Source: a bacterium
GTDB lineage: Bacteria; UBA9089; JAHJRX01
Length of the DNA stretch: 14,656 nucleotides
Direction of reading: 5' to 3'
Assembly (NCBI GenBank): GCA_030017825.1
Contig: JASEGW010000029.1
Location: 1-14,656 of the forward strand
Under the pieces are notes generated by a model. That model saw nothing but the letters and a program-made list of their open reading frames with translations, had not been told where the DNA came from and searched no databases. Every line of letters begins with the position of its first letter. The stretch's first letter is position 1. The position numbers were made by a program, and so were the translations under genes. Shown here piece after piece: positions 1 through 6,322 of this stretch.

Positions 1-3
1 AAA

Positions 4-51
4 TATAACATTTTCATTTAGTAATAAACTATAACATTTTGAAATAGTAAC
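4..51. repeat. Imperfect direct repeat, period 26 bp, upstream of the rimP promoter
   Basis: Two copies of a 22-bp unit, at 4-25 and 30-51, both begin TATAACATTTT and share AGTAA near the end. I count 18 of 22 positions identical. They lie just upstream of the -35 box at 72-77. This may be a binding site for a regulator or an AT-rich UP-like element, but in such AT-rich DNA it may also be chance. No function is shown by the sequence itself. Confidence 0.4.
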
Positions 52-71
52 ATCATTCAGGTATTTTCCTG

Positions 72-100
72 TTGACAAAATAATCTAATTAATATAAAAT
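72..100 (+). promoter_or_regulatory. Sigma-70-type promoter for the rimP-nusA-infB operon
   Basis: A perfect -35 box TTGACA (72-77) is followed after 17 bp by TAAAAT (95-100); an alternative -10, TATAAA at 93-98, has a 15-bp spacer. The expected start of transcription is near 106-108, immediately before the hairpin at 114-139. It is the clearest promoter in the window, and all six operon genes lie downstream on the same strand. Confidence 0.7.
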
Positions 101-113
101 AAATAAGTTTTTA

Positions 114-139
114 AAAGAGTGGGGTTTGTTCCACTCTTT
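114..139 (+). promoter_or_regulatory. Hairpin at the 5' end of the rimP operon transcript
   Basis: AAAGAGTGG (114-122) pairs perfectly with CCACTCTTT (131-139) around an 8-nt loop, giving a 9-bp stem a few nucleotides after the predicted transcription start. It is followed by TTAATTCTT-type sequence rather than a solid T run, so it is a poor intrinsic terminator as written. A stabilising 5' stem, an attenuator or a protein-binding leader are all possible. Hairpins of similar sequence before rimP in Gram-positive bacteria are something I recall and could not verify. Confidence 0.6.
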
Positions 140-246
140 AATTCTTATATAGGGAAATAATGATTAGGATAAGTATTCAGTTAGTAGCCGATAGTAATCA
201 GATAAGAGAATAAGATATTTTGGAGATTTAATATTATAGGAAATAT

Positions 247-294
247 ATGATATTGATCTTATTGCAAAGCTGGAAACTTATAGCTGATACTTGA
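247..294 (+). CDS. Possible 15-codon leader ORF, coupled to rimP
   Basis: An ATG at 247 follows AGGA (238-241) at a 5-nt distance, a well-placed ribosome binding site. The frame reads MILILLQSWKLIADT and stops at TGA 292-294. That stop overlaps the TTG start of rimP (291-293) as TTGA, the arrangement typical of translational coupling. The peptide is hydrophobic at its start and has one Trp but no run of a single amino acid, so a classical amino-acid attenuation peptide is unlikely. It may be a real leader ORF that delivers ribosomes to the weak rimP start, or a chance short frame. Confidence 0.4.
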   Translation: MILILLQSWKLIADT

Positions 295-773
295 ATGTTA
301 GATTAGTCATGCAATCTATTTTAGATAAAGTTAAAAAAATAATAGTTCCTCACGAGGAAGAGTTAAATGTTGAATTATTTGATATAAATTGCGTTAAGCT
401 AAAAAATAGCTGGTTAATTAAGATATTTATTGATAGTGAAGAAGGAATAACTGTTGATAAATGCCAGGAAGTTAGTAAGTTTATTGGAAATCGCTTAGAT
501 GATGTTATTGAAGAAAAATACCGTTTAGAAGTTTCTTCTCCTGGCATTGAAAGATCCTTGCGCAATGATAAGGATTATCGCAAATATAAAAGTTACTTGG
601 CAGAAATAAAAATTACCGATTCCCAAGGCTTAAAAAAAACCCATGTGGGTTATATAGATGATTTAGAAGAAGATATTTTATACTTAAAAATAAAGGAAAC
701 CCAAGAGATAATAAAAATACCTTTTACAGAAATAATTAAAGGTAAGTTAAAATTTGAGTTTAAAAATAAATAA
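291..773 (+). CDS. rimP: Ribosome maturation factor RimP
   Basis: RimP assists assembly of the 30S ribosomal subunit in the cytoplasm. The 160-residue length and first-gene position before nusA and infB fit the family. The signature stretch YRLEVSSPGIERSL lies at residues 77-90, and the N-terminal alpha/beta domain (about residues 10-88) is followed by a small C-terminal beta domain with an IIKIPFTEI strand. Two starts are possible: TTG at 291, which overlaps the stop of a leader ORF and has GGAAA about 14 nt upstream, or ATG at 309 (154 residues), which has no visible ribosome binding site. I keep TTG because of the overlap, but the choice is open. A 103-bp gap to nusA holds no gene. Confidence 0.9.
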   Translation: MNVRLVMQSILDKVKKIIVPHEEELNVELFDINCVKLKNSWLIKIFIDSEEGITVDKCQEVSKFIGNRLDDVIEEKYRLEVSSPGIERSLRNDKDYRKYKSYLAEIKITDSQGLKKTHVGYIDDLEEDILYLKIKETQEIIKIPFTEIIKGKLKFEFKNK

Positions 774-876
774 AGGTTTCTCAAGGATAATGAAAAGCAC
801 TAAAAATTGTATTTCTATTATCTTTGTTTTTGCTTGAAAGCATTTTTTTAGAAAAAAACTTTATGAGGTAACTTTA

Positions 877-2166
877 ATGAAAGTGGATCTTTATGATATA
901 TTATCCCAAATTGAAAGCGAAAAAGGAATAAAGAAGCAAGTTATAGTAAAAGCTATTGAAGATGCTATGATGTCAGCTTATAAGAAAAATTATGGCGTTA
1001 ATGCCAATGTTAAAATTAATGTAAATATTAGCACAGGAGAAATAAAAATATTTAGTAGGAAAAAAGCAGTAGAAGATGTAAAAGATTCATTATTAGAGAT
1101 AAGCTTAAAGGAAGCTAAAGAAATAAATCCTGAAATTCAACCCGAAGAAGAAGTGGATATTAAATCGGAACCTAAAGATTTTGGTAGAATTGCTGCTCAG
1201 ACAGCTAAACAAGTTATTATTCAAAGGCTTAGGGAGGCAGAGAAGGAAATTACTTATGCTAAGTTTAAAGAGAGAGTTGGGGAAATAATTACTGGTACTG
1301 TTCAAAGAATGGCCAAAGGAAATATTTATATTAATTTAGGGGGCGCAGAAGGCGTATTGCCTATAAGGGAGCAAATTTCTACTGAAAGATATGCTCCAGG
1401 AGATCGGATTAAAACTTTTATTGTTGATATTAAGATAACTGCTAAGAGACCACATATTATTTTATCTCGGACACATCCTAACTTAGTTAAAAAAGTATTC
1501 GAGCAAGAAATACCAGAGATTTATGAAGGATTAGTAGAAATAAAATCAGTAGCTAGAGATCCAGGTTATCGTTCCAAGATTGCTGTAACTTCTAATGATA
1601 GCACTATTGATCCTGTGGGCACTTGTGTTGGGGTTAGAGGGATTCGCATACATGCCATTATGCACGAACTTAATGGAGAAAAGATAGATGTAGTAGTTTA
1701 TGATCCTGATCCAGCTAATTTTATTAAAAATGCTCTAAACCCAGCAAAGCCTATAAGTGTTATTCTTAATAAGGAAGAGAAGCAAGCTGAAGTTATAATT
1801 CCTGATAAGCAACTTTCCTTAGCTATTGGAAAAAGTGGACAAAATGTTAGACTTTCTGCAAAACTAACTGGCTGGCGTATAGATATTCGAGGAGAAGAAG
1901 AGTCAAAAGAAGAAAGGAAGAAAGAAGTAGCGGAAAAATTAGAAGCAATTACTAAGCCAGAAAAAGTTGTAGAGAAACCAAAGGAAGAAGTTCCTTTAAT
2001 TCTTACTGGAATAGATAAAGCTACTATTAAAAAATTAGTAGAAGCAGGATATAAAGATTTAGATAGTATTTTAGAAGCTTCGGTGGAAGACCTAACTAAA
2101 ATAAAAGGCATTGGAGAGGTTACAGCAGAAATAATAAAGGTTTCTGCAGAAAGTAGTAGTGAATAG
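877..2166 (+). CDS. nusA: Transcription termination/antitermination factor NusA
   Basis: NusA binds RNA polymerase and nascent RNA and modulates pausing, termination and antitermination. Domains in order: RNA polymerase-binding N-terminal domain (about residues 1-130); S1 domain (134-198); KH1 (about 200-277, with GVRG at 252-255); KH2 (about 282-345, with GKSG at 318-321). A charged Lys/Glu linker (340-372) leads to one helix-hairpin-helix-type C-terminal domain (about 373-424, with KIKGIGEVTAEII). Many Firmicutes NusA proteins stop after KH2, while E. coli has two acidic repeats, so a single C-terminal repeat is intermediate. A GAGGT ribosome binding site lies 7 nt before the ATG. infB starts 24 nt after the stop. 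Confidence 0.97.
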   Translation: MKVDLYDILSQIESEKGIKKQVIVKAIEDAMMSAYKKNYGVNANVKINVNISTGEIKIFSRKKAVEDVKDSLLEISLKEAKEINPEIQPEEEVDIKSEPKDFGRIAAQTAKQVIIQRLREAEKEITYAKFKERVGEIITGTVQRMAKGNIYINLGGAEGVLPIREQISTERYAPGDRIKTFIVDIKITAKRPHIILSRTHPNLVKKVFEQEIPEIYEGLVEIKSVARDPGYRSKIAVTSNDSTIDPVGTCVGVRGIRIHAIMHELNGEKIDVVVYDPDPANFIKNALNPAKPISVILNKEEKQAEVIIPDKQLSLAIGKSGQNVRLSAKLTGWRIDIRGEEESKEERKKEVAEKLEAITKPEKVVEKPKEEVPLILTGIDKATIKKLVEAGYKDLDSILEASVEDLTKIKGIGEVTAEIIKVSAESSSE

Positions 2167-2190
2167 ATAGGTAAACTTGAAGGTGTGTAA

Positions 2191-4296
2191 ATGCGTGTTC
2201 ATGAATTAGCAAAGATTTTAAAAATATCAAATAAAGAACTTTTAGAAAAATTAATTTCTTTAGATATTAAAGTTGCTTCCCATATAAGTGCGATTGATGA
2301 TAATACTGCTTTAAAGGTTATAAATATTTATAAGGAAGCTAAGAAACAAGAAAAAACTATCTCTGTAAAGGAAGAAGAACTTCCAGCAAAGAAGATTAGA
2401 AGAAAAATAAAGGAAGTTAAGGTAGGAGAAGAAGAAATAAGAGAGGAAAAAAGGGTAGTAAAAGAGGTAGAAAAGGAGAAAGCAAAGAAAAAAAAAGAAG
2501 AGCTACAGGAAGTGGCAAAGGAAGAGAAAAAAGAAGAAGTGAGCAAGGAATATGAAGTAATTGATATTCCTGAGTCTCTTACTATTGGAGAATTGGCAAC
2601 TTACATAAAAAAATCTCCTGGCGAACTTATAAAAGTTATAATGCAAAATGGGAGATTATGTACTATAAATAATTTCTATGATCAAGATATTCTTGATACT
2701 TTATCTATAAATTATAATATTGAATTCAAAATTATTACTCCAGAAGAAGAGATTATTGAAGCAGAAGAGGAAGAAGATGAAAGCCAATTGTTGCCACGAC
2801 CTCCTATTGTAACTATTATGGGACATGTAGACCACGGCAAGACTTTACTTTTAGATACTATTAGGACTGCTAATGTAATTTCTACAGAAGCTGGAGGTAT
2901 TACTCAGCATATTGGAGCGTATAAAGTTAAATTAGATAGAGGAGAAGTGGTATTTTTAGATACTCCTGGACATGAAGCATTTACAGCCATGAGAGCTAGA
3001 GGAGCTTCAGTAACTGACATTGTTGTTTTGGTGGTAGCAGCTGATGATGGAGTAATGCCTCAAACAGTAGAAGCTATTAACCATGCCAATGAAGCGGGAG
3101 TTCCTATTATTATTGCTGTAAATAAGATAGATCTACCAAATGTTAAAATGGATAAGTTAAAGCAGCAGCTATCGGAATACAATTTGATTTCCGAGGAATG
3201 GGGAGGGAAGACTATTTTCGTAGAAGTTTCTGCAAAGAAAAATATAGGCTTAGATAATCTTTTAGAGATGCTTCTCTTAGAGGCAGAGATGTTAGAGTTA
3301 AAAGCTAATCCCAATCGAAGAGCAAAGGGTACAATAATTGAGGCTCATTTAGATAAAGCCAAGGGTCAGGTAGCTACCTTTTTAGTACAAAAGGGAACTT
3401 TAAACATTGGAGATACTTTCGTGGTTGGTCAGCATTACGGAAAAGTAAGGGGAATGTTTAACGATATTGGAGCTAAAGTGAAGAGTGCTCCTCCTTCAAC
3501 GCCGGTAGAGGTTTTAGGTCTTTCTGGTACTCCATTAGCTGGAGATATTTTTTTTGTAACTGAAAATGAAAAACAAGCTAGGCAGATGAGCTTAAAAAGG
3601 CAAGAAGCATCTAAAAAGAAAGAAATAACAGCAAAGGTAGTAACCTTAGAAAATTTATTTGATCATATTAAAGAAGGAGAGATTAAAGAGCTCAATATTA
3701 TCATAAAGGCAGATGTTCAGGGATCTGCAGAAGCAATTCGAGATTCTTTGCTGAAATTAGAAAGTAAAAAGGTAAGATTAAGAGTTATTCATCAGTGCAC
3801 AGGAGGAATTAACGAATCTGATGTTATTCTAGCCCAGGCTTCAAATGCTATTATAATTGGTTTTAATGTTCGTCCAAATATTAATGCTTCTAAGATGGCT
3901 TTGGAACAAGGTATCGATATTAGGACATATAAGGTAATTTATGATATTATTGAAGATATAAAAAATGCTTTAGAAGGATTATTAGAACCCGAATATAAAG
4001 AAAATGTTATTGGAATGGTAGAGATTAGAGAACTATTTAAAACTGCTAAGATTGGGGTAATTGCTGGCTCTTATGTAAAAGAAGGAAAAATAACTCGCAA
4101 TGCTCATTTACGAATAGTAAGAGGAGGAATAGTAGCATTTGAAGGGAAGATTGCCTCTTTGCGCAGATTTAAGGAAGATGTATCCGAAGTAAGCGCTGGG
4201 TTTGAATGTGGTATTAAGATTGAAAACTTTGATGATATTAAAGTTAGTGATATTTTAGAAATATATGTCTTAGAAAGAATAGCAGCTGAACTATAA
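2191..4296 (+). CDS. infB: Translation initiation factor IF-2
   Basis: This GTPase places initiator fMet-tRNA in the ribosomal P site and promotes subunit joining. A first IF2_N domain (residues 1-45) is followed by a highly charged Lys/Glu linker (about 50-125) and a second IF2_N-like domain (about 127-186). The GTPase domain shows G1 GHVDHGKT (211-218), G2 GGITQH, G3 DTPGHE (from 257), G4 NKID (311-314) and G5 SAKK (from 347). Elongation-factor-like barrels and the C-terminal fMet-tRNA-binding domain follow. At 701 residues it is a complete bacterial IF-2 of the shorter kind. The start is preceded by GAAGG at about 8 nt. ylxR and ylxQ are not present between nusA and this gene. Confidence 0.98.
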   Translation: MRVHELAKILKISNKELLEKLISLDIKVASHISAIDDNTALKVINIYKEAKKQEKTISVKEEELPAKKIRRKIKEVKVGEEEIREEKRVVKEVEKEKAKKKKEELQEVAKEEKKEEVSKEYEVIDIPESLTIGELATYIKKSPGELIKVIMQNGRLCTINNFYDQDILDTLSINYNIEFKIITPEEEIIEAEEEEDESQLLPRPPIVTIMGHVDHGKTLLLDTIRTANVISTEAGGITQHIGAYKVKLDRGEVVFLDTPGHEAFTAMRARGASVTDIVVLVVAADDGVMPQTVEAINHANEAGVPIIIAVNKIDLPNVKMDKLKQQLSEYNLISEEWGGKTIFVEVSAKKNIGLDNLLEMLLLEAEMLELKANPNRRAKGTIIEAHLDKAKGQVATFLVQKGTLNIGDTFVVGQHYGKVRGMFNDIGAKVKSAPPSTPVEVLGLSGTPLAGDIFFVTENEKQARQMSLKRQEASKKKEITAKVVTLENLFDHIKEGEIKELNIIIKADVQGSAEAIRDSLLKLESKKVRLRVIHQCTGGINESDVILAQASNAIIIGFNVRPNINASKMALEQGIDIRTYKVIYDIIEDIKNALEGLLEPEYKENVIGMVEIRELFKTAKIGVIAGSYVKEGKITRNAHLRIVRGGIVAFEGKIASLRRFKEDVSEVSAGFECGIKIENFDDIKVSDILEIYVLERIAAEL

Positions 4297-4334
4297 TTAA
4301 TATTTTCCAAAATTTATTAGCTTCCACAAAAGCC

Positions 4335-4628
4335 ATGATTACTGGCACTTGTATCATAAAACTTCATATTCCAGAAAGCAATTCTCTAAAATTCAAACGA
4401 AAAATACTAAAAAGTATCATTGAAAAAGTCAGATCTAAATTTAAGGTGACTATAGCTGAAGTAGATTCTTATGACTTATGGCAAATATCTCATATTGGAA
4501 TTGCTTGTGTTTCTAATGATCAAAAATATTTAAATAAAGTTTTAAGTAATATTATTGATTATATTGAGAATATAAATCGTATGGTTTTAATATTAGACCA
4601 TAAAACTGATTTTATTTATTTATCTTGA
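4335..4628 (+). CDS. ylxP: YlxP-like protein, DUF503 family
   Basis: This 97-residue protein has the DUF503 pattern: an opening strand (MITGTCIIKLHIPES), the conserved SLKFKRKILKSI segment, then EVDSYDLWQISHIGIACVS. In Bacillus the homologue ylxP sits at the same place, between infB and rbfA, which supports the call. The family is small and poorly characterised, with links to ribosome function. There is no strong ribosome binding site; the ATG is chosen because the protein starts where family members start. It lies 38 nt after infB and 80 nt before rbfA. Confidence 0.88.
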   Translation: MITGTCIIKLHIPESNSLKFKRKILKSIIEKVRSKFKVTIAEVDSYDLWQISHIGIACVSNDQKYLNKVLSNIIDYIENINRMVLILDHKTDFIYLS

Positions 4629-4708
4629 GTTGGGTATTAATCTTAAGAGTGAAGACAAGAAGTGTGTTCTTATATCAAGTTTAAGATATTTGAAAAAGAG
4701 TAATAACT

Positions 4709-5065
4709 ATGGGACATAGTTTTGAACGTCATGTACGAGTAGCTCAACTTATTAAGGAAGAAATTGGTACTTTAATTACTGCTAAAAAATTAAAAGATCC
4801 TCGTATTGGTTTTGTTACAGTTACCAATGTAAAACTTTCTAAAGACTTACAAAATTGTATAGTTTTTGTAAGTATTTATGAGAATGAAGAAAAGGTAAAG
4901 AAAACTTTAGAAGGATTATCCAATGCCAAAGGATTTATTAAGCAATATATAGCCAAGAATCTTAAGCTTAGGTGTATTCCTTCTATTAAGTTTGAGCATG
5001 ATTTGTCTATTGAGTATAGCGATTATATCTCAAAGATTATTAATACCTTGGATATTCCTAAATGA
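4709..5065 (+). CDS. rbfA: Ribosome-binding factor A
   Basis: RbfA is a KH-type protein that binds the 30S subunit during late 16S rRNA maturation. The 118 residues match the family's usual length. Recognisable segments are the N-terminal helix RHVRVAQLIKEEIGTLI, the DPRIGFVTVTNVKLSKDL core, and IPSIKFEHDLSIEYSDYISKII at the C-terminus. Its TGA stop overlaps the truB ATG as ATGA (5062-5065), so the two are probably translationally coupled. The upstream region has only a weak purine stretch (AAAAAGAG) as a ribosome binding site. Confidence 0.95.
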   Translation: MGHSFERHVRVAQLIKEEIGTLITAKKLKDPRIGFVTVTNVKLSKDLQNCIVFVSIYENEEKVKKTLEGLSNAKGFIKQYIAKNLKLRCIPSIKFEHDLSIEYSDYISKIINTLDIPK

Positions 5066-5784
5066 GTTTTACCAAGGGTAAGGAAATATGTGGGTTGTTA
5101 AATATAAACAAGCCCAAAGGCTTAACTTCCCATGATGTTATTGTAAAATTACGACAACTTTTAAAGATAAGAAAAATTGGTCATACCGGAACATTAGATC
5201 CTCAAGCTACTGGCGTATTGATGATTTGCCTGGGCAAAGCTACTAAATTCGCAAGCCTGTTATCTTCCAAAGACAAGGAATATACTGCTGGAATAAAGAT
5301 AGGTATTACTACAGATACCCAAGATGTTTGGGGAATTATTTTAAAAAAAGAAGAATGTTCTAATTTAAATATGAAGCAAATAAAAAAGGCCTTTTTGCAT
5401 TTTACAGGAGAAATAAGTCAGGTTCCTCCTATGTATTCTGCTGTTAAATATAAAGGAAAGAGATTATATGAATTAGCTAGAAAAGGACTTACTGTAGAAA
5501 GAACACCTCGTAAAGTAAGTATAAATTTTATAGAAAGGATAAGTTATAAGGAAGATATTTATCCTGAAATAATATTTAAAGTAAGTTGTTCTTCAGGAAC
5601 TTATATTAGAACTTTATGCGAGGATATAGGAAAATATTTGGGTTATGGAGCCTGCATGTTTTCACTTGTTAGAACGAGAGTTGGTTTATATAGCCTTGAA
5701 GATTCTCTGACTCTTGAGGAGTTAGTCGAAGTAATTAAAAAAGATGTTTTCTTTAAGCACTTAATTCCTATGGATAAAATATAA
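5062..5784 (+). CDS. truB: tRNA pseudouridine-55 synthase TruB
   Basis: TruB converts U55 of the tRNA T-loop to pseudouridine. The catalytic Asp is D46 within GHTGTLDPQATGVL. Further family motifs are NKPKGLTSHDV near the N-terminus, the conserved Tyr in DKEYTAGIKIG, QVPPMYSAVKYKGKRLYELAR, and CSSGTYIRTLCEDIG. At 240 residues it lacks the C-terminal PUA-type extension of the longer E. coli enzyme (about 314), a shorter form seen in other bacteria; the catalytic domain is complete. It is the last gene of the operon. Transcription probably ends in the palindromic gap downstream. Confidence 0.96.
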   Translation: MSFTKGKEICGLLNINKPKGLTSHDVIVKLRQLLKIRKIGHTGTLDPQATGVLMICLGKATKFASLLSSKDKEYTAGIKIGITTDTQDVWGIILKKEECSNLNMKQIKKAFLHFTGEISQVPPMYSAVKYKGKRLYELARKGLTVERTPRKVSINFIERISYKEDIYPEIIFKVSCSSGTYIRTLCEDIGKYLGYGACMFSLVRTRVGLYSLEDSLTLEELVEVIKKDVFFKHLIPMDKI

Positions 5785-5803
5785 GGATAAACAATAAAAA
5801 ATC

Positions 5804-5842
5804 ACTAATTTTTAAACTTAGGTTTATGCTGAATAGTTACAA
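5804..5842. repeat. Degenerate or deleted copy of the small TIR element
   Basis: Positions 5822-5842 are an exact 21-bp reverse complement of 8443-8463, the left end of the element at 8445-8512. Positions 5804-5819 (ACTAATTTTTAAACTT) are identical to 13924-13939, which precede the copy at 13940. The core sequence between the two modules is missing, so this looks like an internally deleted copy, about 20 bp after the truB stop. Confidence 0.7.
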
Positions 5843-5893
5843 TCTTGGATTCTTTATATTTGAAACTAGGCTATTGGAAATTTTAAACTATAT

Positions 5894-6062
5894 TAGACTT
5901 ACTGCGAAATAAATCAGTTATTTTACAAAAATGCTATAATTCCTTTACTGACAAGGCAATAGAGCTATTTATTAAAAAATCAACAATTTTTGAATAACTC
6001 CAGCCATTGCAGGCATCTATAAGCTTTTTTGTATCTATTGCTGTTATTTCGCAGTAAGTCTA
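5894..6062. mobile_element. MITE-like palindromic element with 19-bp perfect inverted termini
   Basis: TAGACTTACTGCGAAATAA (5894-5912) is the exact reverse complement of 6044-6062. The similarity continues inward: TACAAAAATGCT (5924-5935) matches the complement of 6022-6033 at 11 of 12 positions. An apical AAAAAT/ATTTTT pair (5975-5980 and 5986-5991) surrounds a 5-nt loop. The whole 169 bp can therefore form one long imperfect hairpin. The ends are TA dinucleotides, as expected if a GACTTAC-ended element inserted at a TA target in IS630/mariner fashion; that mechanism is inference. There is no internal coding frame of note. Placed between convergent genes, it could also act as a bidirectional terminator. 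Confidence 0.75.
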
Positions 6063-6103
6063 TTAAAATAATTACCACAACATGTTTTATATGTCAATAT
6101 TAT

Positions 6104-6322
6104 TTACTTTCTCAACACCCAAAATATTAAGGTAAATATGATACTTATTAAGACACAAGTAGTAATAGGAAAATAAAAATTAATAGTACCTTTTTTAAAT
6201 ACAATATCTCCTGGCAATTTCCCTAAGGGAACTTTCTTAAAAACGCTTGTTTTTTCTATAATAGTTAAAAACGCTCCTACTAAAATTAATATAATTCCTA
6301 AAATTATTAAGACTCTTGCCAT
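6104..6322 (-). CDS. Small two-helix membrane protein, DUF2905 family
   Basis: This 72-residue protein has two hydrophobic segments (about residues 4-23 and 51-69). They flank a conserved connecting loop, LGKLPGDIVFKKGTINFYFPITTC, cut here only by description: the key pieces are LPGDI and FYFP. LPGDI...FYFPITT is the hallmark of DUF2905, a family of small inner-membrane proteins of unknown function. Its ATG overlaps the last 16 nt of ligA, so the two are translated from one transcript and are probably coupled. No function is inferred from ligA beyond co-expression. Confidence 0.85.
   Translation of the reverse strand: MARVLIILGIILILVGAFLTIIEKTSVFKKVPLGKLPGDIVFKKGTINFYFPITTCVLISIIFTLIFWVLRK

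Larger units (their letters stand above)
5785..6103. other. 319-bp gene-free gap between convergent genes
   Basis: No coding frame with a plausible start is visible between truB (+) and the DUF2905 gene (-). The gap holds the repeat fragment at 5804-5842 and the 169-bp palindromic element at 5894-6062. The rest (5843-5893 and 6063-6103) is AT-rich with no recognisable site. As the meeting point of two converging transcription units, it is where both should terminate. Confidence 0.7.

Noticed and set aside
831..855. Intrinsic terminator between rimP and nusA (TGCTTGAAAGCA then T7)
   Set aside because: The stem is only 4-5 bp with a tiny loop and the gap lies inside a conserved operon; at most it is a weak pause site.
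1698..2111. 137-codon open frame on the minus strand within nusA
   Set aside because: It lies wholly inside a well-supported gene, is Ser/Phe/Leu rich as expected for the complement of a Lys/Glu-rich coding region, and matches no family I know.
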